Of a DNA stretch of 64,000 nucleotides, positions 53,938 to 61,811 are shown in pieces. The notes beneath the pieces are model-generated. The model made no database searches. It saw nothing but the letters and a program-made list of their open reading frames with translations, and had not been told where the DNA came from. The first letter of the stretch is position 1; each line of letters begins with the position of its first letter. This DNA is from Phytophthora hibernalis (lineage: Eukaryota > Oomycota > Peronosporomycetes > Peronosporales > Peronosporaceae): positions 118,001 to 182,000 of the forward strand of contig JAAKBF010000368.1 in assembly GCA_012656075.1 (NCBI GenBank). The letters run 5' to 3'. A program made the translations under genes and the position numbers.

Positions 53938-54417
53938 TCGGTTATTTGCTTGTCATCGTCAGACTGATCAACCTCATCTTCTGTCTTCACATCGATCGGC
54001 TCTGGTTGTTGGGGTTCCTCAACCATCTCCTCGGCCTTGTCAGCCGGCTTCTCTGTTGCCGTCTTGATTTCGGGGTGATCTTCTTGCGTATACACTTCCT
54101 CCTCCTCCGTTTCTTCACCTGAGATTCGCGCTGAGACTGCGGAGCCTCACTCGTGGTCATCGTCCAGCTCAGCGACCGACGAGGTGAAGATCGAGCGACT
54201 TTCATCTTCATCGCCACACTCAAAGTCGTCATAATCTTCCGTCTTCATTTTCAAGTTCGTCCACCAGGTCCTTTTCACCGACCGACTTTGAGTTATGTGA
54301 CGGAAACCGTGTATTTATTTTTGTCCAATCATATTGGCCGGTCGATTTCCTGGCGACTTGGACAATCACCACAGATATCCAAATATAGCTGGGATTCACA
54401 ATTTCACAATTGAACAC
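53907..54417 (-). CDS. Unrecognised acidic ORF, frameshifted
   Basis: Minus-strand frames give DLVDELENEDG, then YDDFECGDEDESRSIFTSSV, AELDDDHE, a stop, GEETEEEEVYTQEDHPEIKT and a Glu/Pro-rich end with VDQSDDDKQITDQ. Its 3' end overlaps the 3' end of the transposase frame by about 30 bp. The composition is strongly acidic. I do not recognise the family, and it could be the end of an unrelated gene or a non-coding low-complexity stretch. Confidence 0.3.
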
Positions 54418-54532
54418 TGAGCTCGTGTTTAGCCACAGCGTTCCATCTTAGGTAGAGGGTTCATGCCGCACGAAAACGGTATGGGTACCGGTAGATCTGG
54501 TGTTTTTGGCGTTTCTCGACAGACCTGGTTTG

Positions 54533-54546
54533 TCACTTTGCATTTT
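54533..54546 (+). promoter_or_regulatory. Oomycete-type initiator before the effector start
   Basis: TCACTTTGCATTTT matches the oomycete initiator consensus TCATTYYNCAWTTT at 13 of 14 positions. It lies 42-55 bp before the ATG at 54,588, the distance usual for these genes, and no competing start codon lies between. Spacing and orientation fit transcription of the signal-peptide piece. Confidence 0.6.
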
Positions 54547-54587
54547 CGCCTTTAAGTGTCTAAGCTTTCCACTCCTCAATTTCTACG

Positions 54588-54726
54588 ATGCGTGTCAGCT
54601 ATTTTACCCTGTTAGTGGCTGTCGTACTCCTAGCGAACTGTGACGTCATCTGTGCGAACGCCAAGCAGACGAAGCTGATGAATCCCACAAGTCATAAGTT
54701 ACGACGTTCAGATTTCAACCATTACA
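54588..54726 (+). pseudogene. RXLR-class effector, signal-peptide fragment
   Basis: The ATG at 54,588 opens a typical secretion signal, MRVSYFTLLVAVVLLANC, with likely cleavage after D-V-I-C-A near residue 23. A short polar stretch and S-H-K-L-R-R near residues 35-40 follow, where relatives carry R-x-L-R; here the first Arg is His. Past about 54,726 the frame continues some 14 codons into antisense transposase before a stop at 54,768, so the mature effector domain is missing. The minus-strand fragment at 52,630-52,875 begins where this one stops in protein terms. Confidence 0.65.
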
Positions 54727-56235
54727 TGTGGCAGTACGCAGTTCTTGAATCACACGCCATCGAACCGTAGCGACGAGGTTTATCGGGCATGAACATTCGA
54801 GTCGTGTTTCGCTTAGAAGTGGAAGGAAGGACCCCCTCGTCATACGAAAACACAGCAAGAAGCGTCCACACGAGCAGGAAGCGATCCTGCATCGTATCCG
54901 AAACCATTCTCAGCTTCCACAGTTTGTCTCGCGTACGTTCCTCCTCATTGTCCACAAAGTGCAAGTCGCGCAAGATGTCTTGGCATCTATTGCGTGCCAT
55001 GAACCTTCCAAAATTACCAGCAGAAACAGCACGATCCTCCACCATCGACCAGTGAGCTGCGAAACTTCGCTTTTGCGGGCAGAGCATGCGCGCGATCAAA
55101 GGCCAACGACGTGCAAAATCTCGTGAGTAGCGTAACTGGACTTCGCTTTTAAACGGCGACTGATTTGTTTGACTGTTTCCCGCCGACGATCGTTCTGCTT
55201 CACATGAATTGCTTCTGCGCGTCTTGTAACTCGCTGGAGGCCGTATCGATTCGTCTCAATGGCTATCTTTACCCAAAGTGACTTAGACATAAAGAAGAAA
55301 AGTGATAGCAGCGGCGAATGGCAGATGTCGCTCAGTTCAGAGACCGGCCTCGCCTCTTCCATATTCAAGCCAGGATAGGGTTGAACGCCCTACTCAAAAT
55401 TGGATGACACCGGTGTCCACTGCATGGCACGCAACGCGTCCTCGCGCTGCTCCCTGGCATGTTTGCTGGGGGTATCACTGTCCAAGTGAAGCGACTCTAA
55501 GAATACAGTATCCATAGGCACAGCGTCGTCTTCGGAAAGTTCATCATCGTCTTCAGGTGCGTCACGATCAAAGTAAGCGTCATCATCGATGGCGTCTTCT
55601 ACGTCGTCGTCACTTTCGCCAGAGCTGTAGCTTTCGTAGTCACTTAGGTCCTCGTCGTCTGGAATAAAGTTCACGTCTTTCTTCACCGGACACCGCGGGC
55701 GTAGAACACGACCCGTCGGAGTAGCAGGTGCAGGCACAAACTGGCCGGATGGCTCGCGGACGGGTTGGGCGTCGCTACGAGCGCCAGACGCTTCTGACAG
55801 AAGCTGTAGATTTGCAGCAGAATGTCGAATTTCTCTGGGTGAGAGATTGAATGTGTGAGTAACTGCTTCCCGTGGCAGCTCCGCGTCAGACCTGCTACTG
55901 GGGGTGCCAAATAGCTGCTTTATCGTCCCCTGGGACAGCATCACGCTTGTGTCGATCTGCGACATACGTACTTCATCAACGTCAGCAGCGGCAGCGTGGT
56001 CAGCAGCGGCAGGATGGTCGGCAGCGGCAGCAGCTTGGTCGGCAGCGGCATCAGCTTGGTCAACAGTGGCATCTTTGTCGACGTCGGCCTCATTCGTGTC
56101 CAGCAAGCCCGCATCTAAAGCACACGCCACCACAGCCTCTTCTCCTACTAAAACAGTCGATCTATCAGCACTCACGTAACTCCCCTTCGTCTCGATCCCT
56201 TTCGGCCGCTTATACTTCCAGCCGGCTGTTCGCAA
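54722..56235 (-). pseudogene. piggyBac transposase, N-terminal half
   Basis: Minus strand from 56,235: an Ala/Asp-rich region with AADQAAAAADHPAAADHAAA, then an acidic stretch (DDEDLSDYESYSSGESDDDV) to 55,390. Then 55,096-55,368 with ARPVSELSDICHSPLLSLFF and NRYGLQRVTRRAEAIHVKQN, and 54,722-55,099 with GRFMARNRCQDILRDLHFVD, KLWKLRMVSDTMQDRFLLVW and YDEGVLPSTSKRN (first catalytic Asp), RMFMPDKPRRYG, then MACDSRTAYC (second Asp). It stops abruptly at about 54,727, beside the effector signal piece. Frameshifts lie near 55,380 and 55,097. Confidence 0.85.
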
Positions 56236-56526
56236 TTATCTCCGAAAGTGGCCGAAGTCGATGTTGCGCGATACCGCGGCAACTGCAGCAGTTTTCGTCC
56301 GTTTCCCGGTCTGATGCGCGCCATCGAGCAAAATCTGTAATGAGTGGTTCCGGACTGAGTGGCGGCTGGATACTTTCCCGCGTGTCCCATCTTTCGTGTG
56401 TATCCCTTACCCCTGCCTCGTTTTTGTGTTTTCCTGTTTTACCTGTTGGACTTTATTGCTTTCAAATGACTTGATTAAAGTATTGGATTTCTGTTTCCAA
56501 GCCATTTTCTATTGTTATTCAATCTA

Positions 56527-56593
56527 TGTCGTAACTTACGACATAAGTCAATCGACATGTCGTAAGTTACGACGTTGGGAACCAAGGGGTTAA
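56527..56593. mobile_element. Candidate right terminus of the piggyBac element
   Basis: TTAA at 56,590-56,593 is preceded (reading inward) by CCCCTTGGTTCCC. Two 15-bp near-palindromes, gtcgtaacttacgac (56,528-56,542) and its reverse complement (56,559-56,573), lie just inside. A TTAA with a C-run start, about 355 bp beyond the transposase start at 56,235, fits a piggyBac end. I did not find the opposite terminus. Confidence 0.5.
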
Positions 56594-56955
56594 TACAGTA
56601 CTACAATACAACAAAGTGATCAGTATATTGTAAATATCCTCGATTCCAACTATCTAGTGATATATGGTCGGAGTACCGAAACAGTACTTAAATTAATACT
56701 AACGGAAAGTGCCAATTCAGTGCCTGGAATCAGTTTAGTGCGCGATGCAAGTCCTTGTCCAATCATTGCTCTCCTTTTGTAGCGGCGACCTCTGATTTGC
56801 TAAATATCCCGGTATCACTTTAGTGCATGGGTAATAATCGTTTTTGTAGGAACGTATAAAATATCACGGTTATTCTGTTTGGGTGGTGGCTAGCACTACG
56901 TTGCCTTTACCGAGTCTCCTGGTGGCACTACCATACGTGGAGCCCAAGCGGCAGC

Positions 56956-58280
56956 ATGGTGGTGCGTCGGGGGTGCTACAAGAAGGAGGATGTCGAAGAA
57001 GCCTTGGACAGGGCGTACGAAGGGGAAAAGTTTGCGCCTGTGGCACGGACATCGTCGGTACCCCTTCGTACGCTCTTTAAGAAGTCCAAGAAACTCCAAA
57101 CTACTGGAGTCATCACGGAAAAGCGTCGAGGGCCGAAGCCAGAGTAGTCGGCGGAGCAAGAAACCCACCTCGTCAGCTGGATTGCAGGCATGCAGCGTGC
57201 AGGCTTGCCTGTCGGCGCATAACGGGTCCTTGAGCGCGCAAACAAGGTGTACGAGAAGCCTCATCGTGCAGTCACACGTGCTGGAACGCCGTTTAGCCCG
57301 CTCACCGAAGGCTGGTACCGGCGGTTTAAAACTCGCCACCCTGAGTTGGCACCACGCACAGCGCAGAAGATAGCTCGCGTACGAAACACGGTGGAGTATG
57401 ACGCCGTCCGTGCTCTATTTCACGCCATCGCCAAGCGCGTGATCGAGTTAGGCTTGACGGGAGATCGTGTTTTTAACATGGACGAGACTTCCTTTATGCC
57501 TATGGGTACGTCGACCAAGGTGATCGCTCTCAAGCGATCCCCAACGTATGGAGCAAGGAGACGCGTCCCAACTTCCACATGACAGTGGTGGCTGCTGTAA
57601 ACGCTGCGGGATCTGCGATTCCACCGCTAATTGTTCTACCAGGTAAACGCATTTACAAGACTGAGAAGACTAAGCTTTCCATCACGGGTGCACGGTGGAT
57701 GGGTGCACCGAAGGGTTCACTAACGGAATCATCTTTCGTCTGTGGTTGTCAATGTTTGCAGATGAAGTCACAAGACTTGGCGTTGAATTCCCCATCGTAT
57801 TAGTGCTGGACAACAGCTCGACTCACCTTGACATGGGTACGTGCTGTACTACCTAAATACTATCATACTGTTTTAATTGTGTTTATCGGTTTGGACGGGT
57901 ATTTCATTTTAGAGTCAATTGGCGCAGCGCACGACAAAGGAATTTTGCTGCTCGCGTTGCCACTAAATGCTACGCATATGTACCATCCGATAGATGTCGC
58001 CGAATTCAAGCCTTTCAAGAACGCAGTCACGGACGCATTGCAGTCGAAGCTGTACAATACAGCTGGCATGGTGCTGTCCAAAGGAGCCTCCATCCAGATT
58101 GCGTGTGCGGCGTACAAGACTGTCATTATTGAGCGGCCCAACAACGCCGTTAGCGGGTTTTCCTGCACCGGATTGCTTCCTCCATCGATCGCCAACATGA
58201 CGAAGCGACTGAAGCTGTATTCTGACGGTGGAGCAAAAGGGCGATATTGGCACAAAAGATTAGCTGACGAGGAAGCGTGA
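56956..58280 (+). pseudogene. pogo-type DDE_1 transposase, one intron
   Basis: A helix-turn-helix start (RRGCYKKEDVEEALDRAYEG) leads to the DDE core: FNMDETSFMPMG with the first Asp at 57,481; VLVLDNSSTHLD with the second at 57,809; and ATHMYHPIDVAEFKPFKNAV with the third at 57,993. With the intron removed, 35 residues separate the last two (DD35D). TAG (57,145-57,147) and TAA (57,220-57,222) interrupt the first frame. Single-base shifts lie near 57,537 and 57,719. The Met at 56,956 is a possible start, although coding similarity might begin slightly upstream. All catalytic residues survive, so it was probably active not long ago. Confidence 0.82.
57837..57912 (+). other. Spliceosomal intron in the pogo transposase
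   Basis: 76 bp starting GTACGT and ending ATTTTAG. Joining the exons makes codon g|ag and turns THLDM into the conserved run leading to SIGAAHDKGILLLALPLNAT without loss of frame. Without splicing the frame is broken. The interior has a T-rich end and several stops. Confidence 0.8.
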
Positions 58281-58656
58281 GGAGGTTCGGTTGGAGTCGC
58301 GAAGTGACATACTGACGGTTCCACCTGCTGCTGACAAGACGGGTAAGAAAGCTCGAGTTACTGAAGATTTTATCGGTGTGCTGGTTGGCAATGACGATTT
58401 TGCTTAGCGTTCATCGTGAATAAAAATAGCAGTGTGCACTAAATTGATCACTTGCTTTTTGTTACTATTTGCTGGAATGCAACTGTTCGTATTTGCTGCA
58501 CCAGTGGGTAGATAGTCAGAACGTCAATAGTATTTAGATCGCTTGAACTTCTGCAATAAATCTACGTCAGCACGAACTGCTAATTATTTGCTCTTGTGGC
58601 GCATGAGGTGTTTACCCATTTCAATCAATTTCGTGCTCTGAAATGGCACTTTCCGT

Positions 58657-60394
58657 TACAGTAGTTGGAATGCAATTTGCCGTCTTCATACCTTTAATGA
58701 CTGAAAAGACATGGATGCTGGGTCGAGCCCACGTACAGGAACAGCTGAAAAATTGATCCGACAGTCGTCATTCCCATTCCCGATGTAGCAAGACACGATT
58801 GAAAGCACATGATCGCGGCCAGTGCGTAAGGTAGCACGAAATGGTAAGAAATGAGGAGAGAGACGATGATGCGGAGCTGACGCCTCATTTCGTACCGGCG
58901 AAGGAAACGAGTAGAACGGGTGTTGGTCGGACGACTCGTGTTTGAAGTGCCAATATGCGGAAGGTGAAAATCGACCGAGATGAAGTGATCGACGAAGTGA
59001 AGCCTCAGTTCGTGGTTTGCGGCGAGTCAAGCAGGACGATATTGGCAGCGAGAAGAGATCACTTTCTAATCTGCAAAAACCACGCAGATCTCAACAAAAC
59101 CTCAGAGATGAAGAATGTTGAGTGGACGGGTTGACCAACTGGGCGGCTTTGAATACTGGGTGAGTGAACGGTTTGGACGACGTGGAAAACGAGGACGAAG
59201 CACGCAAACAGCGAAGTGTCATTCATTTTGGATACGGGCTAAAGGCATGTGGTTCCTTGCTCGTAGAACAACGTAGCCCCCAAATTGATGACTCGTGGCA
59301 TGAACCACTGTCCCCAAGCCGTTAGTAAAGCAAGAAAAGCAAGAAAAGCAAACTTACTCAAGAGGCTGTATAGTCCGAGTTGAAAGGCTGCTAAAGTTGG
59401 CCGTGAATACAGGGAGCCGCGATGGAACTCCCCAGGTGGCATCATCTTGGCTACAGTGCATATATCGTAGCCGTTGCTCGGACCGTCAGGCGAAACTCGA
59501 GCACCGGAATTCTCGAGCACGTACGCTCCTCTCATATGGGATAACCTGTTGTAGACAATCCGGACGATTGGTCATGGAGGCACAGCCTCTTGTAGACAAT
59601 CCGGACTATTGGTCAGACCAGATTCTCGGAGTGTGATGGATGAGTTCTTACTAGCAGCTTGACGAAGAACCATGGATGTAGTGCCTTGATTCATCGAGTA
59701 GAGAGAAGCTGCAGACTCGACCAGCCACGAGTTCCGAACTTGCCATGACACGGACGAGGGCCTTCTATCGTCGGGTAAGCGAGAAGTCCCCCAAGATGAA
59801 AGTCTAGTGTTCCGTCGGGAGCAGATCGAAGTCCAGCAGACAATTTCTAGCGAGCCACAAGCTTCGACATGGATATAGCCGATCCACGGCAGTGCTGCTT
59901 GCTTGGCGTTGCTCGCGTCGCAGACTGACTTAGGTAAAGGCGACGTGTGGCCTGCCCATTGTGACCCCCGAACCAAAATAAACCACGACGACAGCGGGGA
60001 ACTCTGCCTACCGAAGATGCAAGAACTCAACCCCGGTAGTCTATCATCGCCTCTTAATTCTTGTCTGGTGCACCCATTCTTGTCTGTCGCTAGAGTTAGA
60101 CTGGCATGAGTGGCACAGATTACATATCCGACTAGATCGTGCAGGCTTTTCATTTATTTTTCAGGTAGTGCATACACTCGATAATGTACGTCATTTCCTG
60201 CAGCAGCCTGGCCTTTAGATCTCATCTCTTTTTTCAATTGCGGCATTCACCCTAGCGCTTAGCCCCACATGGTAGATTCTCAACTTATTTTATTTCTCAG
60301 TGAGTACATTGATATCGTTTATTTTTAGAGCTAGCGACTTCTTTGACAGTTCTGTCAGCAATAAATTCATCAGTGGCCAGAGAGACCCCGCTTG
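58657..60394. other. No recognised gene
   Basis: Long frames occur on the minus strand (59,572-60,153) and shorter ones elsewhere, but I find no family motif. A 26-bp word ttgtagacaatccgga(c/t)(g/t)attggtca occurs twice, at 59,549 and 59,590 (41-bp period). aagcaagaaa repeats near 59,330. Probably old transposon debris. Confidence 0.4.
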
Positions 60395-60954
60395 TAAACT
60401 CCCTACACACATGTGTGTACTCTGTGTGCAAAACAGTTTTCATCGCGTCCCAATGCAGATGATAATGCGTGGGAACAAGCGTTGGTGCGCTGGGGAATTC
60501 TTCGAACGCAAAGGATCACATGGCGTCTCAGCACCTGGTTCATGAGACGGGACAAGCTGTGACCAGACGTAAAAGCGAGCGAATGCTTGAAATAATAGAC
60601 GAAGCGCATGCGGCCACTCCTAAACCAACATTCGCTACCAGCTAAGGAGGCATCCCAGAACCTGGGATTTATGCTACGACCAGCGAAGTCAACAATCAGT
60701 GTTTACCTGATGGAGTGGTTGATCAATGACGGGCTTCCTCAATACATCACAACGAGCGAGTCGTGCAAAACATTAATTTCAGTTGCAACGGGAACCCTGA
60801 GGCAACAACGTCATCAGCATCTACATACCGCACCATGGTGGATGCGCAATTTTCTCTCTTTTGCAATATGGTATTAGCGCTGTTGATGCTAGAGTTCAAA
60901 CTGGCATACTACATGCCGTTCTTCAATTTGCACCACTGTCGCGAGCCGCCTTGA
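60395..60954 (+). pseudogene. hAT-like transposase N-terminus with BED finger
   Basis: In mixed frames: V-C-T-L-C-A-K-Q-F near 60,417-60,445, then NSSNAKDHMASQHLVHETGQ at 60,500-60,560. Together these give the C-x2-C..H-x4-H ligands of a BED finger. AVTRRKSERMLEIIDEAHAA follows, a stop, then YLMEWLINDGLPQYITTSES and PEATTSSASTYRTMVDAQFS to 60,954. The order (BED finger, linker, start of the catalytic fold) suits hAT transposases. The catalytic region and the dimerisation domain are absent. At least two frameshifts. Confidence 0.5.
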
Positions 60955-61328
60955 TTTAGGACGGTCCTCGAGGCGTATGACAGGCAGGTGCGTACTGGTG
61001 AGTAGATCAACACTAGCAACTCAATATAAAAAGAAATTAACTTGCTGGTTTCAAGGCTTTTTCACGACTGAGCTTTCCTGCTCTTGGGGCCGCCATCCTT
61101 CCGTCCTCCTTCCTATGCATGCGCACCATCCTCAGTAATCACTCCGTGCACCCCTTCCATCGTCTCCACACGCCGTTTTCCTTATCCTGGCCTTCTACAT
61201 GTCCGTGCCTACCGTCCTCGCGATGCCTCGAAGCCGTCGCCGTCCGCGTTCCTTGGCGTGACTTCAAATTCGAAGATGGGGCCCCTGGTTCAGGGTCCCT
61301 CCAAACAGAGCCAAATGCTATGGTTGCG
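60955..61328. other. No recognised gene
   Basis: C- and T-rich on the + strand from about 61,060. Open frames on + from 61,084 are Pro/Ser-rich and probably shadows of the minus-strand coiled-coil piece that follows. Confidence 0.4.
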
Positions 61329-61570
61329 TCACGGAGCAGCCATCCCTCCGTAGCTGCGACAGGGCCACCAACTCATCCTCCTGTTGCTGTTCGGCACGAA
61401 GTTGAGCAACAATCCCGTCAAGCCGGATTGCTTCCGAACCAAGACGTTTGCCATCGGCACGAAGTTGAACAGCAATCCCGTCAAGCCGGATTGCTTCCGA
61501 GCCAAGACGTTTGCCATCGTTCTGACTCGGGACATCCTCCCCGACCGAACCGAGAGGCCATATCGTCTGT
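61329..61570 (-). pseudogene. Coiled-coil protein fragment with internal duplication
   Basis: The minus strand reads GKRLGSEAIRLDGIAVQLRA twice with small changes, then EQQQEDELVALSQLRRDG and a stop at about 61,324. The 63-bp duplication (61,392-61,454 and 61,455-61,518) adds exactly 21 residues, three heptads, with Leu/Ile at regular spacing. Such helices occur in oomycete gag-like and transposon proteins. I cannot name the family. The upstream part is not recognised. Confidence 0.45.
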
Positions 61571-61811
61571 ATTAATTCTAACTCAGTCGTACAGCGGCCG
61601 AGGGCGGATCGGCCTGTGTCCGGTTTCGAATTACCCTTTCACGGGTGTTACGCTGCTATTGTCGGCGCTTCCCGTTCAACCCACTCTACCTACCGCTGCG
61701 GTAGTTGATGAGTCTCCTATCATCGCAGGGTTTGCCGTTGGGGTTGACACAGATCTCAATATCGAGTGTGGTCTCTTCTCATAGGCTTCCATGGAGAATC
61801 TTCAGATCGGA
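61571..61811. other. No recognised gene
   Basis: A + frame continues from the previous segment to 61,784, with no motif and probably non-coding. Confidence 0.35.

Larger units (their letters stand above)
56702..58656 (+). mobile_element. Complete pogo/Tigger-like element
   Basis: TA dinucleotides lie at 56,700-56,701 and 58,657-58,658. Inside them the terminal inverted repeats read ACGGAAAGTGCCAATTCAG on the left and ACGGAAAGTGCCATTTCAG on the right (reverse complement), with looser similarity beyond. The 1,955-bp interior carries one transposase gene on +. TA target, short inverted repeats and a DDE_1 transposase define the pogo group of Tc1/mariner. Confidence 0.85.

Noticed and set aside
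54690..54712. 13-bp word aagttacgacgtt shared by the effector signal piece and the piggyBac end at 56,563-56,575, as a sign that the transposon ends inside the effector gene
   Set aside because: The neighbouring terminal bases (ccaaggggttaa) are absent, so this is more likely chance.
52872..54741. acgcagt near both inversion breakpoints as the mediating repeat
   Set aside because: The word is in direct orientation at both places, while an inversion by homology needs inverted copies. It is also too short to weigh.
59572..60153. Minus-strand 193-codon frame as a host gene
   Set aside because: Composition is Ser/Arg/Cys-rich without any domain or start context, and it has no support beyond length.
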